Positions 1 to 5,944 of a stretch of 5,944 bases of DNA are shown here, in pieces. Position numbers and translations under genes: made by a program. Position 1 is the stretch's first letter; each line of letters starts with the position of its first letter. The notes beneath the pieces were generated by a model. That model ran no database searches. It saw only the letters and a list, made by a program, of their open reading frames with translations, and was not told the DNA's origin. Origin of the DNA: Fidelibacterota bacterium (GTDB taxonomy: Bacteria; Fidelibacterota; Marinisomatia; SCGC-AAA003-L08; D37C17); the NCBI GenBank assembly GCA_012964845.1, contig DTTG01000158.1:1-5944 (forward strand), written 5' to 3'.

Positions 1-530
1 GCACCAAATGCAATAGGCTGTGCCAGTTGTTCTGGTGATATCTTTCCTTGGGGGAGGAGGACAATCCCTTTCATGTTTGGGGCTGCTCCGGCGTAAGCTG
101 CCATGGCAGCAGAGGTATCGCCGGTTGAGGCACAAATGACATTTTCACAACCTAAATGATTTGCCCAGGAAACACCGGAAACCATTCCCCTGTCTTTAAA
201 ACTCAGGGTTGGATTCATACCCTCATGTTTTAACTTAAGACTATTAAATTGGGGAAATGAATGGGTTACATCATACAGGGGAGTGTCTCCCTCAGAAAGT
301 GTAATGAGGGCAATATCGGGAAGTGATGGAAATAATAAAGGTTTATAGCGGCTAAAGGCAATTTCAGCCATATTTACATCGAGGGATTCTTTCCATGATT
401 GCGGGTTCGGAATTGCTGTTTCTAAATCATGCAAAACCTCTAATAACTCTCCGCAGTCACAACGGTAACGGATTTCCTGAATATTGTATTCATTATCACA
501 GGAGATACATTTAAAAATTGAGAGGTCCAA
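1..530 (-). CDS. thrC: Threonine synthase, N-terminal part (cut by window edge)
   Basis: Threonine synthase is a PLP enzyme that converts O-phosphohomoserine and water to threonine and phosphate in the cytoplasm. The translation of the minus strand gives 176 codons and then leaves the window. Seen in it: an N-terminal zinc-ribbon-like pattern (CISC at residues 8-11 and CDCG at 24-27), the entry motif SEGDTPL (79-85), the PLP lysine motif SFKDRGM with Lys112 as the expected Schiff-base residue, and the phosphate-binding loop ASTGDTSAA (134-142). The Cys-rich N-terminus is known in one threonine synthase subtype. The only usable start is TTG at 530: the frame is closed upstream by TGA inside the preceding gene, and the next ATG is after the zinc-ribbon. 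It begins 8 bases after the PrpD-family gene stops, so it is probably co-transcribed and perhaps translationally coupled. No clear Shine-Dalgarno precedes the TTG. Family call is firm; the start is less so. Confidence 0.9.
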   Translation of the reverse strand, partial: MDLSIFKCISCDNEYNIQEIRYRCDCGELLEVLHDLETAIPNPQSWKESLDVNMAEIAFSRYKPLLFPSLPDIALITLSEGDTPLYDVTHSFPQFNSLKLKHEGMNPTLSFKDRGMVSGVSWANHLGCENVICASTGDTSAAMAAYAGAAPNMKGIVLLPQGKISPEQLAQPIAFG

Positions 531-538
531 TTTAGGGA

Positions 539-1966
539 TTACACGTTTAGTGATTGCATAAACTCACCAGCTGTTAGTTCTTCACAGTCGAAAATAGTAT
601 CTTTTATTTTATTTTTTTTAGAATCATCAAATTTATCACCTACTAATGAATTGAATTTGTTTTCTAAATCATCCATCGTCATGGGTTCTCTAGGGTCACC
701 TTTCGGATATTCCAGGTATTCCTCAAATGTTCTACCATCATTGGTAGTTACTACCACTCTTGAAGGTTGTTTGGCTGGGAACATCTTTTCAAATTCCTGA
801 GAGGGTTCGCCTTTGATTTTATCAATAACCTCATAAATCCGTGGATCATTCAGCTTTTCATCTGAAAAGGACTCTGTGGTGATTTTCTTATCTACCATTG
901 CTGCTGCCATGCAATAGGGTAGTGAGTGATCTGCTGTTTCCCGGGATTCCGGCCGGTATTTGGTAGGATCAAATAAAATGTCATACGCTTGGGCGAAACA
1001 GGTCACTTTGACTTCTTTTATATCTGAATATTCCAGGTTATTGCCAATCATGGCATTGAGTAAACAGGAAAGGTGGGTATGGGTGAGAGCTTCGGTGGGG
1101 AAGGCTTTCATTCCGCATTCCATAATTTTATAGCTGTCGCCTAATCCGCCTACTAAAGCATCAATATCCCATGCCCAGGATGAAATACCATCTCTGCCCT
1201 CCATATCGGTAGGATTCATAGACTCATCTTTTGCATTCCAGCCGATAAAAGCATCCATGAAACCTTCCTTGCCTTCAAAAACTCGCTCGGTACCGGAATA
1301 TCCTTTTTGCGCCATGAGCGCAGCAAAAACACCAGATTGTACAGCCATGGGGTCAACTGTGTTTTTCATCATGGTGAGTTTACCAGCAGTGGGGCAGCCA
1401 ATGGTGTGGTTATGGCATCCGCTGATACCGATGGCATGTACCATTTCATCAACGCTGAGTCCCAGCAGTTTTCCAGCTACGATTGGAGACACAAATTGGG
1501 TAAGGGTGGCGTGGTGCCATTTCCGTTCCCGAACTCCCGGCTTGGCAAATAGACAAAGGCGCTGCTCAAATTCATAAGCCAAGACGATGGCTACGATAAC
1601 ATCCTTCATATTAGCGTTTACCAGTTCTCCAACAGCCCAAGCCGCAGGAATTATATCAGAAGGGTGGGAAGGGTCATCTTTCCAGTAAATATCATTAAAA
1701 TCAAGAGCACGAACCATGAGAGAATTAATGAGAGTTGCATTCACAGCAGGGAGTTTATCACCAAATCCCAGAACGGTGGCTTCACCTTTTCCGCCCATCT
1801 CCATGTAAATATCTCGAATAATATTCAAATCTTTAGTATGGTATCCGCCATATGCACAGCCAATGGAGTCATACATATAGCGTTTTACTTCATGAATTAC
1901 CTCATCAGGAAGGTCTTCAAATTTTAGTCCAACTGCGAACTCTGAAATTTGTCTAGATATACTCAT
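539..1966 (-). CDS. MmgE/PrpD-family protein (2-methylcitrate dehydratase-like)
   Basis: This 475-residue protein has the usual length for the MmgE/PrpD family, which includes 2-methylcitrate dehydratase, cis-aconitate decarboxylase and iminodisuccinate epimerase. Seen: the family signature RALDFND followed by SHPSD (residues 86-104, with Asp89, Asp92, His101), a His-rich segment KWHHATL (149-155), Lys201 before the glycine-rich helix, the GYSGTERVFEGKEGF block (222-236), and KAFP followed by THTH (287-298), where a conserved His is expected. The position after DFND is Ile93, where PrpD and cis-aconitate decarboxylase usually have Thr. No signal peptide or membrane segment is evident, so it should be cytoplasmic. 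The ATG at 1966 has an upstream AAGGAG-type site overlapping the stop of the dehydrogenase gene, 17 bases away. Its neighbours, an aconitase-type hydratase and a beta-decarboxylating dehydrogenase, favour dehydration of a citrate-like acid. The actual substrate (2-methylcitrate, homocitrate, citrate or other) cannot be read from sequence, and decarboxylase activity is not excluded. Confidence 0.88.
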   Translation of the reverse strand: MSISRQISEFAVGLKFEDLPDEVIHEVKRYMYDSIGCAYGGYHTKDLNIIRDIYMEMGGKGEATVLGFGDKLPAVNATLINSLMVRALDFNDIYWKDDPSHPSDIIPAAWAVGELVNANMKDVIVAIVLAYEFEQRLCLFAKPGVRERKWHHATLTQFVSPIVAGKLLGLSVDEMVHAIGISGCHNHTIGCPTAGKLTMMKNTVDPMAVQSGVFAALMAQKGYSGTERVFEGKEGFMDAFIGWNAKDESMNPTDMEGRDGISSWAWDIDALVGGLGDSYKIMECGMKAFPTEALTHTHLSCLLNAMIGNNLEYSDIKEVKVTCFAQAYDILFDPTKYRPESRETADHSLPYCMAAAMVDKKITTESFSDEKLNDPRIYEVIDKIKGEPSQEFEKMFPAKQPSRVVVTTNDGRTFEEYLEYPKGDPREPMTMDDLENKFNSLVGDKFDDSKKNKIKDTIFDCEELTAGEFMQSLNV

Positions 1967-1977
1967 CGTTATTTTAA

Positions 1978-1985
1978 CTCTCCTT
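1978..1985 (-). promoter_or_regulatory. Ribosome binding site of the PrpD-family gene
   Basis: The minus strand reads AAGGAGAG and overlaps the TAA stop of the upstream dehydrogenase gene (1984-1986). It lies about 11 bases before the ATG at 1966, a slightly long but acceptable spacing. The overlap with the upstream stop is the arrangement expected for translational coupling. Confidence 0.65.
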
Positions 1986-3180
1986 AAAGTTTAGAAATGA
2001 TAGCCTCTGCCATTTCTACTGTTGATGCAGCATCTTTATCCACCACATCAGCTTTTCCAGTCATTTTGGCCATATCGTAGGTTTTTACTTTTCCTTCTGA
2101 TACTACATCTGATACAGCTTTTCTTATCTTTTTAGCAATTTCCTGCTCATCTATGAAATCCAGCATCATACAGGCGGATTCCACCATAGCAATTGGGTTT
2201 ACAATCGAAATGGGATAATCTGCATATTTAGGTGCGCTGCCATGGGTGGGTTCGAAAACACCGATGCCCGTTTCCGGATTATACTGAGCGCTGCAGGCAA
2301 ATCCCAGTCCACCGATGAGACCTGCAAATCCATCGGACACAATATCTCCAAACATATTACCAGCCACAATAACACCGTAATTTTCCGGATTTTTGGTAAG
2401 CCACATCATCTGGGCATCAATATTGGTATTCCACAGTTCAATTTCCGGGAAATCAGCTTTTTGTATCTCTTGTGCCATTTTATACATCATGCCGGAAGTT
2501 TCTCGAATTACATTTGGTTTTTCACAGACAGTGACGGATTTATAACCATATTTTTTAGCATGTTCAAAGGCGGCACGGAGAATTCTCTCTGTACATTTCT
2601 TAGTAAAGATCCGGGTGGAAACTGAAACTTCCTCAACCGGGGCATCACCAAAATTTTGTTTAAACTTGGGATGGGTCATCAGTGCATCATATACCTGTTT
2701 TGGCGGATTACTCCACTCCACTCCGCCGTAGAGACCTTCAGTATTCTGCCGGAAAATAGCCACATCAACTACCGGCTCCTGAATTGAATCATTTGGGCCG
2801 CGACGAATAAAGTTCAGGGGGTTGCCTTTATAAGTTTTACATGGTCTAAGGCAAATATCCAGTCCGAAATGCTGACGAAGTCCCACAATAGGGCTGGCAT
2901 AAACCAAGCCTTTTTCCTGAAGTTCTGGAGAAAGCGCATTAAATGCTTCATCTTTGGGTTTGGATGTGATTGCGCCGAATAATCCAATTTTATGTTCAGC
3001 AATGAGATCAAGTGTACGCTGGGGCAGTGGGTTGCCTTCACTGCGCCAGAATTCCCAACCGATATCTCCCTCTACATAATCGGCTTCAAATCCGGCAGCA
3101 TCTAATACGCGGATGGCTTCATCTAATACTACCTTGCCAATACCATCACCGGGCATGGATACTATGGTTCTTTTCGACAT
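1984..3180 (-). CDS. Isocitrate/homoisocitrate/isopropylmalate dehydrogenase-family enzyme, probably NADP-dependent
   Basis: A 398-residue member of the beta-decarboxylating dehydrogenase family, which oxidises and decarboxylates (R)-malate-like acids to 2-oxo acids. Seen: PGDGIGK at residues 10-16; substrate arginines Arg102 (GLRQ), Arg112 (CLRP) and Arg144 (FRQNTEG) with Tyr151; Lys221 and Asp255 as expected catalytic/metal residues; and NMFGDIVSDG (275-284) carrying metal-ligand Asp279 and Asp283. By hand alignment to E. coli isocitrate dehydrogenase, Ser96 matches Ser113, but the Asn115 position is Ile98. In the cofactor loop HGSAPKYA, Lys318-Tyr319 match the NADP-selecting Lys344-Tyr345, with Tyr368 and Lys372 where E. 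coli has Tyr391 and Arg395; this argues for NADP. NAD-linked isocitrate and isopropylmalate enzymes usually have Asp-Ile or similar there. A strong Shine-Dalgarno supports the ATG at 3180. It sits between a Lys4-type homoaconitase and a PrpD-family gene. Isocitrate, homoisocitrate or another homologue could be the substrate. Confidence 0.88.
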   Translation of the reverse strand: MSKRTIVSMPGDGIGKVVLDEAIRVLDAAGFEADYVEGDIGWEFWRSEGNPLPQRTLDLIAEHKIGLFGAITSKPKDEAFNALSPELQEKGLVYASPIVGLRQHFGLDICLRPCKTYKGNPLNFIRRGPNDSIQEPVVDVAIFRQNTEGLYGGVEWSNPPKQVYDALMTHPKFKQNFGDAPVEEVSVSTRIFTKKCTERILRAAFEHAKKYGYKSVTVCEKPNVIRETSGMMYKMAQEIQKADFPEIELWNTNIDAQMMWLTKNPENYGVIVAGNMFGDIVSDGFAGLIGGLGFACSAQYNPETGIGVFEPTHGSAPKYADYPISIVNPIAMVESACMMLDFIDEQEIAKKIRKAVSDVVSEGKVKTYDMAKMTGKADVVDKDAASTVEMAEAIISKL

Positions 3181-3185
3181 TAAAA

Positions 3186-3193
3186 CTCCTTTT
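3186..3193 (-). promoter_or_regulatory. Ribosome binding site of the dehydrogenase gene
   Basis: The minus strand reads AAAAGGAG, five bases before the ATG at 3180. This is the best Shine-Dalgarno match in the window and fixes the start of the dehydrogenase gene. It lies in a 96-base gap (3181-3276), the widest in the block, so a separate promoter here is possible, though I see no convincing -35/-10 pair. Confidence 0.75.
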
Positions 3194-3276
3194 AGCTAAA
3201 TATTTTTTCTATAAACTTCTCTGCGGTGAGTGATTTGAAATGTATGTAACACAAAGAACTACATAAAATACATTAC

Positions 3277-5256
3277 TTACTCGTTGTTAATCCTCTCCTT
3301 TATCCAGTTTTCCAACCCTTTAGTAAGAATCAGTTCCTGGGCAGCTGTTCCAACTGCACTGATTGGATACCTATTCTCTTCAATACTTATTATACAATTT
3401 CTGAAATCCACCTGTATTTTCCATCCTGTTTTAACAGATAATTTATCTTCCCCAAATTCAGATTTCAAATCAGCCAATAACTGGGGCGCTTCTATTACCA
3501 GAAAGCCATTATTAATGGCATTTCGTTTATAGGTTTGGCTGAAGGAACCAGCCATCACCATTTGGATGCCTCTGTACATGAGGCAAGTGGCGGCTTGTTC
3601 CCTGGAAGAACCGGTGCCAAAATTATACCCACCAACAATGATGTCACCTTTTTCCACAATTCGCCCAAATTCCGGGTCATAATTTTCCATCACAACTTCT
3701 GCCATCTGCTCTGGAGTGAAATCATCTATATATGTGTACTTTCCCGGATAGATTCCGTCAGTGTTCAAATTGTCCTGATGGCAGAAAATGATTTCACCCT
3801 CCAATATTTCAGGAAAGCCATCCAGTAATGGAACGCTACCCTCATCAGATATAGGCTTTTCATTTTCAGTAATTTCTCCCTCTGGGGCAACACTTTCACA
3901 ATCAAAGGGTGTAGCTATTTTTCCGGCAATGGCAGATGCCGCAACAACAGAGGGTGACGCCAGATAGGCTTCTGCAGTTGGATCACCCATTCTGCCTTTA
4001 AAATTTCTATTGGTGGCGGAAATACCCACTTCACCGGGGCCGAGTAAGCCAACACCCAGACCAATACAGGGACCACAGCCAGGCGGCAGGGGAGTGGCGC
4101 CGGCATTAACCAGCGCCAGCCAGTCGCCTCTGGTTTCACTTTCTGCCTGTACTTCACTGGATGCTGCGGCAATATAAAACTCAACATGAGAAGCAACCTG
4201 CTTACCTTTTATAGTTTTGGCTGCTTCAGCCAGATCCTCAACCCGGCTATTCACACAACTCACCAGGTAGGCTTTATCGATTTTGATATTTTTTCCTACG
4301 GCAGCATGTAAACTGGTCATTGTCTTAACATGATTTGGACCGGATATATGGGGGCTTACTGTGTTTAGGTCTAAGCTGATTTCTTTGGTATAAAAGGCTT
4401 TCTCATCTGCCTTAGTCGGATTGTTTTCCAAATCGTTTATTTTGTCATAATTCAAACGAGGATGTACACCATTTTTTCCATAAGTGTCAGAGACTACCCC
4501 TTCCAGACCCCGTTTACTAATAAAATCAGCCCGATCTTTCAGCCATTGAATGATCACTCCATCAGTAGGGAATACACCAGCCAAGGCACCCCATTCAGTG
4601 GTCATATTGGCTATAGTTAGTCTTTCATCAATACTCAAATCTGCGATACCATCTCCAGTAAACTCCAGCACATGGTTTAAAACTTCATCATGATTAAAAA
4701 GACCACAAAGGGTAATAATTACATCTTTACCTGTAACCCCTTTTTGAAGTTTGCCTATTAGTTCTACTTTGGCGATAGGTGGAACTTGCCACCAAGTCCT
4801 TCCCGTAGCCCATAGAGCGGCGGCATCCGTTCTCACTACTGGCGTACCAAGGCATCCCAGTCCGCCGTACATATTGGAGTGACTGTCTGAAGCCACAACC
4901 ATTGTCCCTGGCCAGGCATAGCCTTCTTCACACATTATTTGGTGACCTATTCCCCTGCCGGCAGGATAGAAATCAACGCCCATTTCTTTTCCGAATGCTT
5001 CGATACCAGCATATTTCTTCAAATTGGTTTCGGATTTATCCTGGACATTATGGTCCAGTGTAAACACCGGCTGCCGTGGATTGTTCATCCTACTGGCGCC
5101 AATGGCTTTGAATTTTCCCATCACCGCACCGGTATTATCATGGGTCATTACATGAGCCGGCTGGATGGAAATAAAATCTCCTGATTTTACTACATGCCTA
5201 GGCTCTAATCCCACGGCATGTTTTTGTACTATTTTTTCTATAAGTGTTTGTGCCAT
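3277..5256 (-). CDS. Homoaconitase-type single-chain aconitase-superfamily hydratase (fungal Lys4-like)
   Basis: A Fe-S hydro-lyase of about 659 residues. Homoaconitase hydrates cis-homoaconitate to homoisocitrate in the alpha-aminoadipate route to lysine. Large-domain motifs seen: MTHDN (37-41), FTLDHNVQ (65-72), YPAGRGIGHQI (97-107), SDSHSNMYGG (123-132), VRTDAAALWATG (141-152) and MTTEWG (218-223). The Fe-S ligands are Cys334 (SCVNSR), Cys394 and Cys397 (GCGPCIG). A variable linker at roughly 450-485 leads into the swivel domain, with DNLNTDGIYPGKYTY (495-509) and FGTGSSREQAA (546-556). From memory, these blocks and the overall length match fungal mitochondrial Lys4 much better than AcnA, AcnB, two-subunit LeuCD/HacAB or Aquifex-type aconitases. 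SCVNSR differs from the common SCTNSR. The ATG at 5256 (protein MAQTLIEKI) is chosen because it matches the mature Lys4 N-terminus and starts 10 bases after the HD gene. A TTG at 5313 would add 19 residues and overlap that gene; neither start has a clear Shine-Dalgarno. Aconitase activity on citrate is an alternative. Confidence 0.85.
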   Translation of the reverse strand: MAQTLIEKIVQKHAVGLEPRHVVKSGDFISIQPAHVMTHDNTGAVMGKFKAIGASRMNNPRQPVFTLDHNVQDKSETNLKKYAGIEAFGKEMGVDFYPAGRGIGHQIMCEEGYAWPGTMVVASDSHSNMYGGLGCLGTPVVRTDAAALWATGRTWWQVPPIAKVELIGKLQKGVTGKDVIITLCGLFNHDEVLNHVLEFTGDGIADLSIDERLTIANMTTEWGALAGVFPTDGVIIQWLKDRADFISKRGLEGVVSDTYGKNGVHPRLNYDKINDLENNPTKADEKAFYTKEISLDLNTVSPHISGPNHVKTMTSLHAAVGKNIKIDKAYLVSCVNSRVEDLAEAAKTIKGKQVASHVEFYIAAASSEVQAESETRGDWLALVNAGATPLPPGCGPCIGLGVGLLGPGEVGISATNRNFKGRMGDPTAEAYLASPSVVAASAIAGKIATPFDCESVAPEGEITENEKPISDEGSVPLLDGFPEILEGEIIFCHQDNLNTDGIYPGKYTYIDDFTPEQMAEVVMENYDPEFGRIVEKGDIIVGGYNFGTGSSREQAATCLMYRGIQMVMAGSFSQTYKRNAINNGFLVIEAPQLLADLKSEFGEDKLSVKTGWKIQVDFRNCIISIEENRYPISAVGTAAQELILTKGLENWIKERINNE

Positions 5257-5266
5257 TCGTAGTTTA

Positions 5267-5800
5267 TTATGCTTTAAAAGGTTCAAAGGAAACAAAGTCT
5301 GCATGATGTACAATTATTGATTCCACAGTCCGCTTACCTAAATCGCCTTCCTTAGAATGAGTGCCGATGATATGCTGAACTCCCGGTGGCAGTCCGAATC
5401 GTGCCGCAATAGCCACACCGCTAAAGGGGTGTCGTACTATCTTGCCGTAATCACTGGTACCTAGTTTTCCATCTACTATTTCGTACTCCAAAAGTTTGCC
5501 TACATCAATAAGAATGGCTCCAGAAATCATAATATCCATATCCACCTTGATTTCCTTTCCGAAATTAGCCACCATGGTTTTGGCTATATCTACTGCTAAC
5601 TGTACACATGTCCGTTTATGGTTCATAAATGAAACACTGCAGTCCTTAATGAGCAGGGAAAATGGAATTTCCTCCAAGTCCTTTGGTTTCAAGGGACTAT
5701 TTTCAATAGCATACACCCAAGCATCCAGCGTCTTGTTTCGCAAACCTTCATCTTTAATCCAGTTTATTTCTGGCCATATCTCTAATACTTTATCTTTCAT
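5267..5800 (-). CDS. HD-domain-like protein with altered HD signature
   Basis: A 177-residue soluble protein resembling the HD/HDIG phosphohydrolase fold. Seen in order: an N-terminal helical segment with IWPEINWI (8-15), then His61 (NHKRT) as the expected first metal ligand, GAILIDVGKLLEY (94-106) where the family normally has HDxGK, His124 (RHPFSG), His143 and His148 (HIIGTHSKEG), and HHADF (165-169). Ile98 replaces the signature His while Asp99 stays; the codon is ATT, two changes from a His codon. The other His/Asp positions are kept, so a modified metal site or loss of catalysis are both possible. I recognise the fold but not a specific function. The ATG at 5800 has an AAAGGA site four bases upstream. 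It opens the tricarboxylate gene set, and the homoaconitase-type gene follows after 10 bases, so a regulatory or accessory role in that pathway is a fair inference, nothing more. Confidence 0.8.
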   Translation of the reverse strand: MKDKVLEIWPEINWIKDEGLRNKTLDAWVYAIENSPLKPKDLEEIPFSLLIKDCSVSFMNHKRTCVQLAVDIAKTMVANFGKEIKVDMDIMISGAILIDVGKLLEYEIVDGKLGTSDYGKIVRHPFSGVAIAARFGLPPGVQHIIGTHSKEGDLGKRTVESIIVHHADFVSFEPFKA

Positions 5801-5804
5801 CTTT

Positions 5805-5810
5805 TCCTTT
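5805..5810 (-). promoter_or_regulatory. Ribosome binding site of the HD-like gene
   Basis: The minus strand reads AAAGGA, four bases before the ATG at 5800. It supports that start. The surrounding 73-base gap (5801-5873) is AT-rich but shows no clear promoter or terminator hairpin. Confidence 0.6.
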
Positions 5811-5873
5811 CTTTGCCAACGATAAACTTAAAATTCATAAAATGATTTTCAAGTTTTGTGTTTTGTGTGCCTT

Positions 5874-5944
5874 TTAGTGGGCTACCTTAAATATTGAATC
5901 TAACACTGTTCCATCCACCCATTTGACCACACCAATTACTTCAT
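5874..5944 (-). CDS. C-terminal end of an unidentified gene (possibly citrate lyase alpha subunit-like)
   Basis: The minus strand has an open frame entering from the right edge: 22 codons ending in TAA at 5874-5876. The peptide includes IGVVKWVDGTV and ends LDSIFKVAH. The pattern of a hydrophobic strand, an acidic-Gly-Thr turn and a second hydrophobic strand is coding-like. From memory it resembles the extreme C-terminus of citrate lyase alpha subunits (CitF), which often end with a VVEYRDGTVIDVVRQ-like stretch. That subunit is an acetyl-ACP:citrate ACP-transferase acting in citrate cleavage. The fit with the tricarboxylate genes downstream is suggestive, but 22 residues are too few to assign a family. 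The HD-like gene starts 73 bases further on the same strand, so it could belong to the same operon. Confidence 0.45.
   Translation of the reverse strand, partial: EVIGVVKWVDGTVLDSIFKVAH

Noticed and set aside
1257..1577. Plus-strand open frames of about 80 to 130 codons opposite the PrpD-family, dehydrogenase and homoaconitase-type genes.
   Set aside because: They are antisense to strongly conserved coding sequence, show no recognisable domains, and have no ribosome sites or consistent neighbours.
3239..3274. AATGTA/TACATT inverted repeat with a further TGTA/TACA inner pairing in the gap after the homoaconitase-type gene, considered as a terminator.
   Set aside because: The stem is short, AT-rich and interrupted, and no T-run follows on the minus strand, so it does not look like an intrinsic terminator.
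3915..4196. A 93-codon minus-strand frame inside the homoaconitase-type gene.
   Set aside because: It is an out-of-frame shadow over the segment encoding the conserved GCGPCIG and NRNFKGRMG motifs; its composition is low-complexity Pro/Leu rich with no support as a gene.
5257..5313. N-terminal extension of the homoaconitase-type protein from TTG 5313, adding 19 residues rich in Leu, Lys and Asn that look a little like a mitochondrial targeting peptide.
   Set aside because: It overlaps the end of the HD-like gene by 47 bases, starts with TTG without a clear Shine-Dalgarno, and family members match from MAQTLIEKI onward. The resemblance to a presequence is most likely chance read-through of the neighbouring gene in another frame.
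5801..5873. A TTGAAA element with AT-rich sequence after it upstream of the HD-like gene, considered as a promoter.
   Set aside because: No good -10 hexamer lies at 16-18 bases from it; in AT-rich sequence such partial matches are expected by chance.

Overview
The window is a compact bacterial-style gene block in which every credible gene lies on the minus strand, so transcription runs from the right end to the left end. Gaps between genes are 8 to 96 bases and three of the genes have visible Shine-Dalgarno sites, which points to one operon in a bacterium. The sequence is moderately AT-rich by eye. I cannot name the lineage. The protein style would fit an uncultured marine or anaerobic bacterial phylum, but that is an impression only.

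Layout in transcription order (right to left): (1) the last 22 codons of an unidentified gene (5874-5944), whose tail recalls citrate lyase alpha subunits; (2) a 177-residue HD-domain-like protein (5267-5800) whose signature His-Asp pair reads Ile-Asp; (3) a single-chain aconitase-superfamily enzyme of about 659 residues (3277-5256) that looks strikingly like the fungal mitochondrial homoaconitase Lys4, with all three Fe-S cysteines; (4) a 398-residue isocitrate/isopropylmalate/homoisocitrate dehydrogenase-family enzyme (1984-3180) with a Lys-Tyr pair that suggests NADP use and a changed substrate-pocket position; (5) a 475-residue MmgE/PrpD-family protein (539-1966), a family of dehydratases and decarboxylases acting on citrate-like tricarboxylates; (6) the first 176 codons of a threonine synthase (1-530), cut by the window edge.

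The three central enzymes form a coherent tricarboxylate module. A PrpD-family protein could dehydrate a citrate homologue, a Lys4-type hydratase could add water back at the other carbon, and a beta-decarboxylating dehydrogenase could oxidise the product to a 2-oxo acid. If the substrate is homocitrate, this would be the middle of the alpha-aminoadipate route to lysine, with a PrpD-type enzyme doing the first dehydration that fungal Lys4 is thought not to do itself. Alternatives are an ordinary citrate to 2-oxoglutarate segment, or chemistry on 2-methylcitrate or another homologue. The window holds no homocitrate synthase, citrate synthase, LysW/LysX or methylisocitrate lyase to settle this. 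No RNA genes, mobile elements, CRISPR arrays or long repeats were seen, and no stretch over 300 bases lacks a gene.
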